Source: Eubacteriales bacterium (GTDB lineage: Bacteria; Bacillota; Clostridia; Oscillospirales; Oscillospiraceae). Taken from it: a DNA stretch of 64,000 bases. Where the stretch lies: positions 56,482-120,481 of the forward strand of contig JAUNSH010000001.1 of NCBI GenBank assembly GCA_030539285.1, given 5' to 3'. Position numbers and translations under genes: made by a program. Shown here in pieces: positions 40,619 to 50,638 of the stretch. The notes beneath the pieces were generated by a model. It searched no databases. It worked only from the letters and a program-made list of their open reading frames with translations, and had not been told where the DNA came from. How positions within the stretch are numbered: position 1 is the first letter of the stretch; each line of letters begins with the position of its first letter.

Positions 40619-40648
40619 GGTGTTCTTCCTCCTCACAGAAACGTAAAG

Positions 40649-40758
40649 CGTAGGGCGGGGTCACGCAGAATGCGTTGAAGCCAACCCGCCAAATACCATT
40701 CATCGGAAACTACATATAATCGCAACCGGCTCGGCGGGGTCATGACATAAGCCCTACG
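40649..40758. repeat. Family A palindromic repeat (degenerate interior)
   Basis: Inverted CGTAGGGC and GCCCTACG ends enclose about 110 bases. GGCGGGGTCA lies at both sides, in the same orientation near the left end and again near the right end, and the expected hairpins are partly lost. It fills most of the gap upstream of the regulator gene. Confidence 0.55.
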
Positions 40759-40770
40759 AAAAGCCTTTGA

Positions 40771-42135
40771 TTACTTTGCAATATCCCGGGCTACGTGGAC
40801 ACCGCTGGCGGAGGCGTGGGACAGAGAGTGGGTGATGCCGCTGCCGTCGCCGATGATATACAGGCCGGGATAGCGGCTCTGGAGCTTCTCGTCCACTTCC
40901 ACTTCCATATTGTAGAACTTGACCTCCACGCCGTAGAGCAGAGTATCGTCGTTGGCGGTGCCGGGAGCCACTTTATCAAGCGCGTAGATCATCTCAATGA
41001 TGCCGTCCAGGATCCGCTTGGGCAGCACCAGACTCAGGTCGCCGGGGGTAGCGTTGAGGGTGGGGGTCACGAAGGACTCCTCAATGCGGCTGGGGGTGGA
41101 GCGGCGGCCCCGGATCAGGTCGCCGAACCGCTGGACGATGACGCCGCCGCCCAGCATGTTGCTCAGGCGGGCGATGGACTCGCCGTAGCCGTTGGAATCC
41201 TTGAAAGGCTCGGAAAAGTGCTTGGCAACCAAAAGGGCAAAGTTGGTGTTCTCCGTCTGCCGGGCCGGGTCCTCATAGCTGTGGCCGTTGACGGTGATGA
41301 TGCCGTTGGTGTTCTCGTTGACCACCGCGCCCTTGGGATTCATGCAGAAGGTGCGCACCCGGTCGCCGTACTGCTTGGTGCGGTAGACGATCTTGCTTTC
41401 GTACAGCTCGTCCGTCAGGTGGGAGAAGACCTCCGCAGGCAGCTCCACCCGGACGCCGATGTCTACCCGGTTGGATTTCGTGGGGATGTCCAGCTCCTTG
41501 CAGACCTTCTCCATCCACTTGCTGCCGCTGCGGCCCACGGAAATGATGCATTTTTCGCAGGTGTATGCCTTATCGGCGCACAAAACCTCATAGCTGCCGT
41601 CCAGAACCTTGACCTTCTCCACCGGAGTGTCGAAGAAGAAATCCACCTTGTCCTGTAAATAAGCGTACAGGTTTTCCAGCACCACATAGTTGATGTCCGT
41701 GCCCAGATGGCGCACGGAGGCATCCAGCAGGTGCAGGTCATACTGGATACATTCCTTCTTGAACTGGGTCCCGGCGGTGGAATAGAGCTTGGTGCCCGCG
41801 CCGCCGTAGCGCATATTGATCTCGTCCACGTAGCGCATCAGCTCCAGGGCCTGCCGCTTGCCGATATACTCATAGAGCGTGCCGCCAAAGTCGTTGGTAA
41901 TGTTGTATTTTCCGTCGGAGAAGGCTCCCGCGCCGCCGAAGCCGCTCATAATGGAGCAGCTTTTGCAGCCGATGCAGGTCTTGATCTTCTCTCCGTCGAT
42001 GGGGCAGCGGCGGCGGTTCAGGGCGTGGCCCGCCTCAAAGACCGCGATGCGTTTATCCGGGCAGCGCTGGGTCAGCTCGTAGGCGGAGAAGATGCCGCCG
42101 GGACCGGCGCCGATGATGATGACGTCGTAATTCAT
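40771..42135 (-). CDS. NAD(P)/FAD-dependent oxidoreductase (uncharacterised FAD-dependent dehydrogenase family)
   Basis: A 454-residue flavoprotein. The N-terminus MNYDVIIIGAGPGGIFSAYEL is a Rossmann FAD-binding motif. A Cys-rich segment CPIDGEKIKTCIGCKSCSI and SGFGGAGAFSDGKYN follow, typical of COG2509-type dehydrogenases. The C-terminus has YPGLYIIGDGSGITHSLSHA, the second FAD contact. GGAGGAA precedes the ATG at 42135; the longer frame is not supported. The Cys cluster could bind a metal centre. The substrate is unknown, and it appears monocistronic. Confidence 0.85.
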   Translation of the reverse strand: MNYDVIIIGAGPGGIFSAYELTQRCPDKRIAVFEAGHALNRRRCPIDGEKIKTCIGCKSCSIMSGFGGAGAFSDGKYNITNDFGGTLYEYIGKRQALELMRYVDEINMRYGGAGTKLYSTAGTQFKKECIQYDLHLLDASVRHLGTDINYVVLENLYAYLQDKVDFFFDTPVEKVKVLDGSYEVLCADKAYTCEKCIISVGRSGSKWMEKVCKELDIPTKSNRVDIGVRVELPAEVFSHLTDELYESKIVYRTKQYGDRVRTFCMNPKGAVVNENTNGIITVNGHSYEDPARQTENTNFALLVAKHFSEPFKDSNGYGESIARLSNMLGGGVIVQRFGDLIRGRRSTPSRIEESFVTPTLNATPGDLSLVLPKRILDGIIEMIYALDKVAPGTANDDTLLYGVEVKFYNMEVEVDEKLQSRYPGLYIIGDGSGITHSLSHASASGVHVARDIAK

Positions 42136-42232
42136 GGTGTTCCTCCAAAATCTGTGCATATCTGACAGGAATAACTGTCTCTTACCCTTCCAGTATAGCC
42201 TATCTGCCAAAAATATGCAAGAGCATAAAAAT

Positions 42233-42258
42233 CGGGGCGCTCCCAACGGAACGCCCCG
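42233..42258 (-). terminator. Terminator after dicarboxylate symporter gene
   Basis: Reverse-strand hairpin with arms GGGGCGTTCC and GGGAGCGCCCC (with G-T pairs), followed by GATTTTTATG, just after the symporter stop. Confidence 0.7.
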
Positions 42259-42263
42259 GATGC

Positions 42264-43499
42264 TTATTTCTTAACCTTCAGCTGTTTTTGCAGCCAGTCC
42301 TTGCCGTCCACGTACCGGGCCACGATGAAGCTCGCCACGTAGTCGCCGGCGGCGTTGACCATGGTAGCGGGAGGATCCACCAGATTGCCCAGGGCCAGGG
42401 CCATGGGATAGGCAATGGCCATCTGCTCCGGGAAGAACACGGTGCACAGGGCCAGCTCGCCGGTTCCGCCGCCGCCGGGGATTCCGGACATGGCAACGGA
42501 GGAGAACACCGCCACAATGATCGCCAGGATGGCCCGGCCGGTGGAGAAGTCCTGACCGAACATGCCGAACAGGAAGGCCACCTTCAGAATGGCGCTCATG
42601 GCGCTGCCGTCCATGTGCATGGTAGCGCCCAGGGGCAGCACGATGTTGCTGATGTCACGGCTGATGCCGGTCTCTTCCGCGGCCTCCAGATTGGTGGGGA
42701 TGGTGGCGACGGAGGAGCAGGTGCCGAAGGACACGGCGGCAGGCTTAAACAGGTGCTTCCACATGACCTTGGCCGCCCCCTTGCCGCCGCCGAACCGGGC
42801 GTAGATGGGGAAGAACACAAACATGTAGGCAAAGCACAGGCCGTAGTAGACAAGCAAAGTACGGCTGTAGTCGCCGATCAGCTCCGGGCCGTAGGTAGCG
42901 ACCAGATTGGCGAAGAAGCCGAAGAAGCCGATGGGGGCATAGTAGGTGATGATCTGAACGGCTTTCAGGATGCAGCCGGTGATGTCCTCCAGCAGCTTTG
43001 CGGTCATGGTCTTGGAGCCGCCCTGCATCTGGACGCCGAAGCCCACGATGACGGCAAAGACAATGAGGGGCAGGATGGCCCGGCGGCTCAGCAGCTCCAC
43101 AAAGTCTGGCTTGGTGAAGAAGTTCACGATCATGTCGCCGATGCCGATGACACTTCCGGCATCCGCCTCGGGCACGTCATAGGTGCCGGTGATGACGGGG
43201 AAGCAGCGCATCACCACGTACATGATGATGGCGGCGATGCCGGCGGTGACGAAGAAGGTAGCCAGGGTCACGCCCATGACCTTGCCGGCCTTCTTGGCTC
43301 CGGGCATGTTGGCGATGGCGGAGGCGATGGAGCAGAACACCATGGGTACCACCGCGCAGAACATGAGGTTCGTAAAGATGGTGCCCAGCGGCTCCAGGGC
43401 AGGCGCTGCCTCGGGGAACAGCAGGCCCGTGACGCAGCCGGCGACGATGCCCACCAGCATACAAATCAGGAACCCGTAGTTCTTGAAGAATTGTTTCAT
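42264..43499 (-). CDS. Dicarboxylate/amino acid:cation symporter (DAACS family)
   Basis: A 411-residue secondary transporter of the GltP/DctA family that imports dicarboxylates or acidic amino acids with H+ or Na+. It has many membrane helices, the serine-rich hairpin region SFGTCSSVATIPTNLEAAEE, LGATMHMDGSAM in TM7, and SGIPGGGGTGELALC in hairpin 2. AAGGGAG precedes the ATG at 43499; a longer frame from 43538 is less likely. With malic enzyme in the same genome, C4-acid uptake is plausible, but the substrate is not resolved. Confidence 0.92.
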   Translation of the reverse strand: MKQFFKNYGFLICMLVGIVAGCVTGLLFPEAAPALEPLGTIFTNLMFCAVVPMVFCSIASAIANMPGAKKAGKVMGVTLATFFVTAGIAAIIMYVVMRCFPVITGTYDVPEADAGSVIGIGDMIVNFFTKPDFVELLSRRAILPLIVFAVIVGFGVQMQGGSKTMTAKLLEDITGCILKAVQIITYYAPIGFFGFFANLVATYGPELIGDYSRTLLVYYGLCFAYMFVFFPIYARFGGGKGAAKVMWKHLFKPAAVSFGTCSSVATIPTNLEAAEETGISRDISNIVLPLGATMHMDGSAMSAILKVAFLFGMFGQDFSTGRAILAIIVAVFSSVAMSGIPGGGGTGELALCTVFFPEQMAIAYPMALALGNLVDPPATMVNAAGDYVASFIVARYVDGKDWLQKQLKVKK

Positions 43500-43579
43500 A
43501 CTTGATACTCCCTTTCCAAAATATGACCCCTGAACCATACCGTAATCTCAGTCTGTTTTCAAGGGAAAGAAGACGATCA

Positions 43580-44113
43580 TCAGCGGTTGAGCACTCTGAC
43601 CTGAAACCCGGCGAGCACATCCAGCGTCTTTTCGTGCAGTCCCTTGTCGAAGGAATCGGTGCACTGGGCATCCACCACGATCGCGGCCTCCGGGTAGCGG
43701 CTCTGCAGCACCACCGCGTTGCTGATCAGGCAGATGTTGCTGACCAGGCCCACCAGCTCGATCTCATCGGCCCTTTCCGGCAGCACCGCTGCCGTTGCCG
43801 GATCGGTGACGTCCATACCAAAGCTGCGCTTGTCGATGGCGGCGGCCTTCACCTGAGCCAAAGCCTTGGCGGTTTCGCCGTAGACCTGCCAGCCTTCGCT
43901 GCCGTGAACGCAGTGCACCACCGGCAGATTCCGCCCCTCCCGGGTGGTCAGGTAGTCTTCAAAGTGGGTATCCCTTGTAAACAGGACATGCCCTTCCCCA
44001 TACGCAAGGACCTTCCGGGCAATGGGGCCGTCCAGCTTCTCCGCTCCCGGGAACCCCAGCGCCCCGTCCACAAAGTCCTTCTGATAGTCGATCACAAACA
44101 AATAGCGTTCCAT
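43580..44113 (-). CDS. Isochorismatase-family cysteine hydrolase, probable nicotinamidase
   Basis: A 178-residue cysteine hydrolase. The catalytic acid is Asp9 in FVIDYQKDFVDG, the metal site region is FTRDTHFEDY, and the catalytic cysteine lies in GLVSNICLISNAV near the C-terminus. PGAEKL and HCVHGSEGW also fit PncA-like nicotinamidases, which recycle nicotinamide to nicotinate for NAD. AGGAGG precedes the ATG at 44113. It is divergent from murI. Other amidase activities of the superfamily are possible. Confidence 0.85.
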   Translation of the reverse strand: MERYLFVIDYQKDFVDGALGFPGAEKLDGPIARKVLAYGEGHVLFTRDTHFEDYLTTREGRNLPVVHCVHGSEGWQVYGETAKALAQVKAAAIDKRSFGMDVTDPATAAVLPERADEIELVGLVSNICLISNAVVLQSRYPEAAIVVDAQCTDSFDKGLHEKTLDVLAGFQVRVLNR

Positions 44114-44142
44114 CGTCCCGCCTCCTGACTGTAAGTGTGACC

Positions 44143-44171
44143 AACATATCAAAATTCCATGGAAATGTCAA
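44143..44171 (-). promoter_or_regulatory. Promoter of nicotinamidase gene
   Basis: Reverse-strand TTGACA (44171-44166), 17-base spacer, TATGTT (44148-44143), 30 bases before the start codon. Confidence 0.65.
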
Positions 44172-44178
44172 TGAAGCA

Positions 44179-44207
44179 TTGCAATGCCCGACAAAATTTG
44201 ATAAAAT
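44179..44207 (+). promoter_or_regulatory. Probable promoter of murI-udk-HAD operon
   Basis: TTGCAA (44179-44184), 17-base spacer, TAAAAT (44202-44207). Back to back with the divergent nicotinamidase promoter. Confidence 0.6.
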
Positions 44208-44298
44208 ACGTTGTCGGCTATAGACTATTCATTATTATTCAGACTTTATATGCACTCTCTTTTCCATTTCTCTATTCCAAACCGATCCAGGTGAAAAC

Positions 44299-45072
44299 AT
44301 GAACGAAAAACACGATTACATTGCCGTATTCGATTCCGGCGTAGGCGGCATCAGCGTGCTGCGGCATTTGCTGAAACAGCTGCCCGGCGAACGGTTCCTC
44401 TACTTTGGCGACTCCGCCAACGCCCCTTACGGCAGCCGGCCCACGGAGGAAGTCCGGGAACTGACGCTGGCGGCTGTCGGAAAGCTCCTGTCGGAGTACC
44501 CCTTAAAAGCGCTGGTCATCGCCTGCAACACCGCCACGGCGGCGGCGGTGAATGACGTCCGGGCCGCCCACCCGGAGCTGATCGTGGTGGGCATCGAGCC
44601 TGCCCTGAAGGTGGCGGCAGACCACTACCCCGGAGGACGGGTGGGGGTGCTGGCAACGGAAGTCACTCTGCGGGAGGAAAAATTCGACACATTGCTCCAC
44701 CGCTTTGACGAAAACGTGACAATTTACAAAATTCCCGCGCCGGGGCTGGTGGAGCTGATAGAAGCCGGGAAGGTGGACACACCGGAGACGGAAGCGTTGC
44801 TTTGCAGGGTCTTAGGCACCTATCTGGGGGACCTGGACGCGGTGGTGCTGGGCTGCACCCACTACCCCTTTGCAAAAAAAGCCATCCGCCGTGTCCTTGG
44901 AGAGAACGTAGTTTTGCTGGACGGCGGCGAGGGCACTGCGCGGGAGACCCGGCGGCGGCTGGAACTGGCAGGCCTGCTGGAAAACGGCCCGGGCGAAGTC
45001 AAGCTTTGCAACAGCTCCCCCGACCCGGACATGCTGCGGCTGTCCCGGGAACGACTTACACAGGAGGATTGA
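44299..45072 (+). CDS. murI: Glutamate racemase
   Basis: Interconverts L- and D-glutamate, supplying D-Glu for peptidoglycan. The 257-residue protein has both catalytic cysteines: VIACNTATAAAV and LGCTHYPF. The N-terminal DSGVGGISVLRHL and FGDSANAPYGSR are also diagnostic. It is first in an operon with udk (2-base gap) and a HAD phosphatase. Confidence 0.96.
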   Translation: MNEKHDYIAVFDSGVGGISVLRHLLKQLPGERFLYFGDSANAPYGSRPTEEVRELTLAAVGKLLSEYPLKALVIACNTATAAAVNDVRAAHPELIVVGIEPALKVAADHYPGGRVGVLATEVTLREEKFDTLLHRFDENVTIYKIPAPGLVELIEAGKVDTPETEALLCRVLGTYLGDLDAVVLGCTHYPFAKKAIRRVLGENVVLLDGGEGTARETRRRLELAGLLENGPGEVKLCNSSPDPDMLRLSRERLTQED

Positions 45073-45074
45073 CG

Positions 45075-45713
45075 ATGGAAAACAGCATCCTGGTCATCGG
45101 CATCGCCGGGGGCACCGGCAGCGGCAAGACCACCCTGATGAACAACCTCATCGGCAAATTTCAGGACGTGGTCACCGTGCTCAGCCACGACAACTACTAC
45201 CGCCGCCACGACGAGCTGACCTACGAGCAGCGCTGCCAGCTGAACTACGACGAGCCTGCCTCTCTGGAAACGGAGCTGATGGCCCGGCATCTGGACAGGC
45301 TGCGCCACGGGGAAGCCATCGACTGCCCCATCTACGACTTCACCATTCACAACCGCTCCGACAAGACCATGCGCATCGTGCCGAAAAAGGTCATCATTGT
45401 GGAAGGGATCCTGATTTTCGAGAACGAGGCCCTGCGGAATTTAATGGACATCCGCATCTTCGTGGACACCGACGCGGACATCCGGCTGTGCCGCCGGATC
45501 GCCAGAGACGTCACCAAACGGGGAAGGACTTTGGAAAGCGTGCTGACCCAGTACCAGCAAACCGTAAAGCCCATGCACGAACGGTACGTAGAACCCAGCA
45601 AACAATACGCCCACATCGTAGTCCCCGAGGGCGGGAAAAACCTGGTGGCTCTGGACATGATCACCGGCAGAATTCAGCGGCATTTGGAGGATGTATGCGA
45701 TACGAAAGTCTGA
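45075..45713 (+). CDS. udk: Uridine kinase
   Basis: Phosphorylates uridine and cytidine in pyrimidine salvage. The 212-residue protein has the P-loop GIAGGTGSGKTT, LSHDNYYRRHDELTYEQR, YDFTIHNRS and the RIARDVTKRGRT lid region. AGGAGG precedes the ATG at 45075. The 3' end overlaps the HAD gene by 19 bases, so translation is coupled. Together with upp further on, it gives a full uracil/uridine salvage set in the window. Confidence 0.95.
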   Translation: MENSILVIGIAGGTGSGKTTLMNNLIGKFQDVVTVLSHDNYYRRHDELTYEQRCQLNYDEPASLETELMARHLDRLRHGEAIDCPIYDFTIHNRSDKTMRIVPKKVIIVEGILIFENEALRNLMDIRIFVDTDADIRLCRRIARDVTKRGRTLESVLTQYQQTVKPMHERYVEPSKQYAHIVVPEGGKNLVALDMITGRIQRHLEDVCDTKV

Positions 45714-46318
45714 TCTTTGACATTGACGGCACCCTGTGGGATTCCCGGGCTCTGGTGGCCGAGGGCTACAACATTCAGCTGGAAAAAGAGGGACTGTCCC
45801 ATCTGGCAGTGAACGCGGAAATGTTCCTCCCCCTCTTCGGCAAGGTCATGACGGAGATCGCCGACATCATTTTCCCCTCCATTCCCGCCCCGGAGCGCTA
45901 CGCCCTGATGGAGCGGTGCATGGACACGGAGAATAAGCATCTACAGGAAAACGAATGCCGCATCGGTTATCCCGGCGTCCGGGAGACTATGGAAGCGCTG
46001 TCTGAACAGCACCGCCTGTTTATCGTCAGCAACAGCCAGAAGGGTTATCCCGAGCTGTGCATGGAAAAGCTGGGCCTGACGGATCTCATTGGGGGCCACC
46101 TGTGCTTCGGGGACACCGGCACCAGCAAAGGCAAAACCATCCGCGCCCTGATGGAAAAATACCATATTACCGACTGTGCTTACATCGGCGATACCCAGGG
46201 CGACTATGAAGCTACGTTGGAAGCGGAAGTTCCCTTCATCTGGGCGGCCTACGGCTTCGGCACGCCGGATGGATACGACCATAAAATCGATAGCTTTGAC
46301 GATCTTTTGACCTTCTGA
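45695..46318 (+). CDS. HAD family hydrolase
   Basis: A 207-residue HAD phosphatase. Motif I is FDIDGTLWDS with the nucleophilic aspartate, motif II is FIVSNSQKG, motif III lysine is near GTSKGKTI, and motif IV is YIGDTQGDYEA. The alpha-helical cap between motifs I and II is of the phosphoglycolate-phosphatase type. TTGGAGG precedes the ATG within the end of udk. The substrate is unknown, possibly a small sugar phosphate or nucleotide given the operon. Confidence 0.87.
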   Translation: MRYESLIFDIDGTLWDSRALVAEGYNIQLEKEGLSHLAVNAEMFLPLFGKVMTEIADIIFPSIPAPERYALMERCMDTENKHLQENECRIGYPGVRETMEALSEQHRLFIVSNSQKGYPELCMEKLGLTDLIGGHLCFGDTGTSKGKTIRALMEKYHITDCAYIGDTQGDYEATLEAEVPFIWAAYGFGTPDGYDHKIDSFDDLLTF

Positions 46319-46320
46319 CC

Positions 46321-46531
46321 CGTAGGGCGGGGTCATGACCCCGCCATCGGCAAAGCCGCCAGCTGCTACACAGCATTTGCAAACAAACCTTGATCACCCC
46401 TCAATCAGCTTACGCTGACAGCTTCCCTAAAAGGGGAGCCATATGGCGGGGGCAGTGAGTTATGGTATAATTGCCACCGGTAATTATTTATGATTCTAAT
46501 TCGCTGCGCAGAGCACCACCCCCGCCCTACC
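46321..46531. repeat. Composite intergenic repeat: family A ends with family B interior
   Basis: It begins CGTAGGGCGGGGTCATGACC (family A end with perfect GGCGGGGTCA/TGACCCCGCC palindrome) and ends CCCCCGCCCTACC. The interior from about 46395 matches the right half of the family B element at 10304: a GCTTACGCTGA segment, TTATGGTATAATTGCCACCGG, and ATTCGCTGCGCAGAGCACC. It looks like one repeat inserted into or fused with another. Confidence 0.6.
46466..46471 (+). promoter_or_regulatory. Extended -10 promoter candidate inside the repeat, upstream of DUF89 gene
   Basis: Perfect TATAAT preceded by TATGG, giving an extended -10; no -35 box is evident. It lies 85 bases before the DUF89 start and matches the element upstream of azlC. 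Confidence 0.45.
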
Positions 46532-46555
46532 CTATCTCAAGGAGAATACAACACT

Positions 46556-47434
46556 ATGAGCATCGCAATGGATGCCGCCTGCCTGCAATGCAGCCTGCGG
46601 CGCAATCTGGAAACCGCCCAGTCTCTCGGCCCGGCGGAAGAAGCCATGGAATTTGCCCGGGATCTGATGGGGCTGTATCTGGCCGGGCCCAAGGACGTGC
46701 CCTCTACCTGGTACACCCCCAAGGTCACCCAGCTGCTGCATGAACGCTACGGTCTGGAGATTGACCGGTTCCGACAGGAAAAACTTGACTCCAACGCCCT
46801 GGTGCTGTCCCATATGGAGGACATTCGCCAGCGGGTCATGGGTGCGGAAGACCCGGTGCTTGCCGGGCTTCAATTCGCCATTTTGGGCAACTATCTGGAT
46901 TTTTCCGCCCTGCAGGGGCAGGTCAGCTTCGAAAAATTCACGGAAATGCTGGACACTGCCGGGGAAATGCAGTTTGATATGGCCGTTTTTGAGCGGTTCT
47001 GCCGGGATTTGAAAGCCGGGAAGCGTCTTCTGTACCTGACGGACAATGCGGGCGAGATCGGTTTTGACCGGATCTTCGCCGAGGCCATATCCGCAGCCTA
47101 TCCCCACATCGATATCACCTTCTGCGTCCGGGGCGGTCCCGCCCTGAACGACGCCACCCGGGAGGATGCCGCCGCTGTGGGTATCCCCTTCCAGGTCATC
47201 GACAACGGCAATCTCATTCCCGGCACCCAGCTGGATGAACTGGGTACGGAAGCAAAGCAGGCCTTGGAAGAGGCCGATGTGATCCTCGCCAAAGGCATGG
47301 CCAACGTGGAGACCATGCTGGGCTGCGGATACAATATCTATTACGCGTTTTTGGTCAAGTGCCAGCGGTTTGTCAATCTTTTCGGCAAACCCCTGATGAC
47401 CCCCATGCTGGTAAGGGAGCAGAAAGAAAGCTGA
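46556..47434 (+). CDS. DUF89 / ARMT1-like damage-control phosphatase family protein
   Basis: A 292-residue protein of the DUF89 family, metal-dependent phosphatases proposed to remove harmful or excess phosphometabolites. The N-terminus has AACLQCSLRRNLETAQ with the CxxC of bacterial members. The centre has LYLTDNAGEIGFDRIF, the signature metal-binding Asp-Asn...Glu motif, and the C-terminal part has ILAKGMANVETMLG. AAGGAG precedes the ATG at 46556. It is 11 bases upstream of an FAD oxidoreductase gene, first in an operon with glycan membrane genes. The substrate is unknown. Confidence 0.88.
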   Translation: MSIAMDAACLQCSLRRNLETAQSLGPAEEAMEFARDLMGLYLAGPKDVPSTWYTPKVTQLLHERYGLEIDRFRQEKLDSNALVLSHMEDIRQRVMGAEDPVLAGLQFAILGNYLDFSALQGQVSFEKFTEMLDTAGEMQFDMAVFERFCRDLKAGKRLLYLTDNAGEIGFDRIFAEAISAAYPHIDITFCVRGGPALNDATREDAAAVGIPFQVIDNGNLIPGTQLDELGTEAKQALEEADVILAKGMANVETMLGCGYNIYYAFLVKCQRFVNLFGKPLMTPMLVREQKES

Positions 47435-47445
47435 GGTAATTGAGA

Positions 47446-49014
47446 ATGAAGAAGGTTGTGATCATCGGAGCAGGCCCCGCGGGTATCACCGCCGGCTATG
47501 AGCTGCTCAAAAACCGGGACGGTTCCGACGAAACCTATGAGATTCTGATCCTGGAGCAGAGCGATGCCATCGGCGGCATCTCCCGCACCGTGCGGCACAA
47601 CGGCAACCGCATGGACATCGGCGGCCACCGTTTTTTCAGCAAGGACAATAATGTGACGGACTGGTGGAGCGAGATCATGCCCAAACAGGGCGCCCCCGCC
47701 ATGGACGACAAAATTCTGGGCAGAAGCGTCCCCGTCACCTCCGGCGGCCCGGATCCCGATGAAGAAGACCGGGTCATGCTCACGAGAAACCGGGTGTCCC
47801 GGATCTACTATAAAAAGAAGTTCTTCGACTACCCCGTGAAAATGAACTGGAACACCATCCACAACATGGGCTTCCTCACCACCATGAACGCGGGCTTCAG
47901 CTACCTGTACTCCGCGGTGTGCAAAAAGGACGAGGACTCCCTGGAGAATTTCTACATCAACCGCTTTGGCCGTAAACTCTACTCCATGTTTTTCGAGGGC
48001 TACACGGAAAAGCTCTGGGGCCGGCATCCCCGGGACATCTCCGCCGACTGGGGCGCCCAGCGGGTGAAGGGATTGTCCATCGTGGCCATTCTGAAAGACA
48101 TTGTTCAGAAGGCTCTGCCCCAGGCCAAGAATAACGCCCATGTGGAAACCTCCCTCATTGAAGAATTCCAGTACCCCAAGTTCGGCCCCGGCCAACTGTG
48201 GGAGACTGCCGCCCAGGAATTTGAGAACATGGGCGGTGAGATCCGTAAGGGCTGCAAGGTCGTGGAGATCCACACCGAGGGGAATGCTGTGAAGGAGCTG
48301 GTCTACGAGCAGGACGGGGAGCGCCGCACCATTTCCGCCGACTGCTTCATCTCCTCCATGCCGCTGAAGGATCTGGCAGCGGGCATGAATGATGTCCCCG
48401 CCGAGGAGGCCCGGATCGCCGCAGGCCTTCCCTACCGGGATTTCGTCACCGTGGGCCTGTGCGTGCGCAGGATCGCTCTGAAAAACGAGACGAAGCTGAA
48501 AACGTTGCAGAATATCGTACCCGACTGCTGGATCTATGTGCAGGATGTTGGCGTCAAGCTGGGCCGCATTCAAATCTTCAACAACTGGTCACCCTACATG
48601 GTGGCAAAGCCCGAGGAGACGGTGTGGATGGGATTGGAATACTTCTGCACTGAGGGCGATCAATACTGGAATATGAGTGAACAGGAGTGGGTGGACTTTG
48701 CCGTAGATGAGCTTCTGACCATGGGCGTTCTCGAAAGCCGGGAGGATGTGCTGGACTTCCACAAAGAGTGCGTCCAGAAGGCCTATCCCGCCTACTTTGA
48801 CACCTATTATGAGATCGACAAGCTGGTATCCTATCTGGACGGCTTCCAGAACCTGTACTGCGTGGGCAGAAACGTCCAGCACCGCTACAACAACATGGAT
48901 CACTCCATGGTCACCTCCTTCGAGGCCGTGAAAAACATCAAGCAGGGCATAGCTGACAAAACGAATATTTGGAGCGTGAACACCGAGGAGGAATACCATG
49001 AGGAAAAGAAGTAA
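47446..49014 (+). CDS. NAD(P)/FAD-dependent oxidoreductase, protoporphyrinogen oxidase/UDP-galactopyranose mutase-like
   Basis: A 522-residue flavoprotein. Its N-terminus, [20 protein letters not shown], is an FAD-binding Rossmann motif, and [18 protein letters not shown] is the next conserved segment of amine-oxidase-like enzymes in polysaccharide loci. [26 protein letters not shown] also fits this group, and the C-terminal [18 protein letters not shown] is the second FAD contact. It was described in glycan clusters but without a firmly known reaction. It overlaps the next gene by 17 bases, so a role with the membrane glycosyltransferase is likely. Confidence 0.86.
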   Translation: MKKVVIIGAGPAGITAGYELLKNRDGSDETYEILILEQSDAIGGISRTVRHNGNRMDIGGHRFFSKDNNVTDWWSEIMPKQGAPAMDDKILGRSVPVTSGGPDPDEEDRVMLTRNRVSRIYYKKKFFDYPVKMNWNTIHNMGFLTTMNAGFSYLYSAVCKKDEDSLENFYINRFGRKLYSMFFEGYTEKLWGRHPRDISADWGAQRVKGLSIVAILKDIVQKALPQAKNNAHVETSLIEEFQYPKFGPGQLWETAAQEFENMGGEIRKGCKVVEIHTEGNAVKELVYEQDGERRTISADCFISSMPLKDLAAGMNDVPAEEARIAAGLPYRDFVTVGLCVRRIALKNETKLKTLQNIVPDCWIYVQDVGVKLGRIQIFNNWSPYMVAKPEETVWMGLEYFCTEGDQYWNMSEQEWVDFAVDELLTMGVLESREDVLDFHKECVQKAYPAYFDTYYEIDKLVSYLDGFQNLYCVGRNVQHRYNNMDHSMVTSFEAVKNIKQGIADKTNIWSVNTEEEYHEEKK

Positions 49015-50638
49015 CCGCCTCTGGTCTGACTGTACCCAGGCGCTGGGCCTGGAAACCAATACAGAAAAACGTTGGTTCATCGCCGCTTTTCTTCTGCTGT
49101 TCATCTATCTGTGGCTGTGCCAATACCTGCGCAGCTTTCTTACCTATGATGTGACCTCCGGCATTGCCTGCTCCATTCTGTTTCCCGCCCTGCAGGTGCT
49201 GCCTGTCTGCGTGTTCGGCGTAATGCTGTTCACGAAATTCCGCATCACTTCCGTCTCCTCTGAGGACCGGTTCCCCCGGCTCCGGCGGTTCTTCCCGATC
49301 ATCGTATCCGCGCTGACCTTTGGATACCTGCTGCTGTGGCTCATCGCCTACTTTCCCGGCGGCTTCTCACCAGACAGCATCATCCAGCTCGCGCAGGCCT
49401 ACTACGGATACTTTGATAACTGGCATCCCGTTGCGCACACCTGGGTGTTCTTCTGGATCCCCTGGAAGATCTTCCATCACCCCGCCGGTATTGTTCTATA
49501 TCAGATCTTTCTGTTCAGTCTCGCTATAGGCTATCTGTACCGGGTTCTGTCCCGGCGCGGCTGCCCTATGTGGTTTTTGATTGCCTCCTGGCTGTTCCTG
49601 TTCCTGAATCCTCAAACCGCAGAGATCATGATGTATCCATGGAAGGACTGCGCTCTGACCATCGTCTCTCTGGTGATTTTTACCCAGGTCATTGAAATCT
49701 ACGAAACCCAGGGCATATGGCTGAAGAAATGGTATCATTTTCTCCCATTCACCATCCTGTGCATCATGGCAACCGTTTTCCGTCATAATGGGATCCTGCT
49801 GACCGTACCGCTGTATATCATTCTGTTTATTTTTCAGAAAAAGCAGCGGAAGACAGTTTTGCTGTCCGCCGTGCTGGTACTCTTTGTCGTGTGGCTGCTC
49901 AACGGTCCCCTGATGCTTTGGGAACGGGTCTGCCCCGCGAGCAACCGGCAGTTGGAAACCCTCGGTCTTCCACTGACGATCCTTTCCAGCGTCTACATGA
50001 AGGATCGGGGCGCGCTCAGCCTGGAGGCAATTCGTTTTCTGGACAGCCTTGCCACCCAGGAGGAGTGGAACACCATCTACCAGTTCGGCAGTTTCAATTC
50101 CATCAAGTTTTCCTCTTCCCTGCCCCTGGCCGAATGCGTTGAGCAGGAGGGTGCGAAGGCCATTCTGCAATACACCGCTCAAGCCTTTGCCCAAAGCCCT
50201 ATCTGGTCCACAAAGGCCCTGATCACACTGACACGGCAGGTCTGGGACCCGCTGGCGAATGTGGGTGGGATCGGTACCCCGTATTGCTCCGACATCATTG
50301 TTGACGGTATCAGCGTTGCCATGCATGGCAATGAAAAGCTGGCGCAGATACTGACCAATTGGGGAAATACCACGGATTCTCTGTTTCTGTCCCTGTTTAC
50401 GAAAAATGTCGGCATGATGCTCCTGATATCCCTCTTTGCGGCCGTGGCAAATATCGGTCGGAGCAAGCTGGGCCGGGCATTCATGGTCTTCCCCATGCTG
50501 ATCTACGACTTCGGTACCATGCTGCTGCTCACCGGCCCCGATTTCCGGTTCTTCCACTTCAACTTTGTGATCATCGTTCCGCTTCTATATCTGATTATGT
50601 CCGGGAGTAAAAACAATGAAGCTGAAACAACTGCTTGA
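48998..50638 (+). CDS. DUF6020 family polytopic membrane protein (GT-C-like)
   Basis: A 546-residue protein with about 12 membrane helices. An extracytoplasmic loop with [19 protein letters not shown] and [11 protein letters not shown] after the early helices recalls the acceptor/donor-binding loops of GT-C glycosyltransferases that use lipid-linked sugars. A long soluble segment (about residues 320-440) lies between helices. It overlaps the FAD oxidoreductase upstream and GtrA downstream (23 bases), indicating tight translational coupling. Probable lipid-linked sugar transferase; the acceptor is unknown. Confidence 0.8.
   Translation: MRKRSNRLWSDCTQALGLETNTEKRWFIAAFLLLFIYLWLCQYLRSFLTYDVTSGIACSILFPALQVLPVCVFGVMLFTKFRITSVSSEDRFPRLRRFFPIIVSALTFGYLLLWLIAYFPGGFSPDSIIQLAQAYYGYFDNWHPVAHTWVFFWIPWKIFHHPAGIVLYQIFLFSLAIGYLYRVLSRRGCPMWFLIASWLFLFLNPQTAEIMMYPWKDCALTIVSLVIFTQVIEIYETQGIWLKKWYHFLPFTILCIMATVFRHNGILLTVPLYIILFIFQKKQRKTVLLSAVLVLFVVWLLNGPLMLWERVCPASNRQLETLGLPLTILSSVYMKDRGALSLEAIRFLDSLATQEEWNTIYQFGSFNSIKFSSSLPLAECVEQEGAKAILQYTAQAFAQSPIWSTKALITLTRQVWDPLANVGGIGTPYCSDIIVDGISVAMHGNEKLAQILTNWGNTTDSLFLSLFTKNVGMMLLISLFAAVANIGRSKLGRAFMVFPMLIYDFGTMLLLTGPDFRFFHFNFVIIVPLLYLIMSGSKNNEAETTA

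Noticed and set aside
42288-43505. 405-codon forward frame opposite the dicarboxylate symporter gene
   Set aside because: Low-complexity His/Gly/Asp-rich translation, typical of an antisense shadow.
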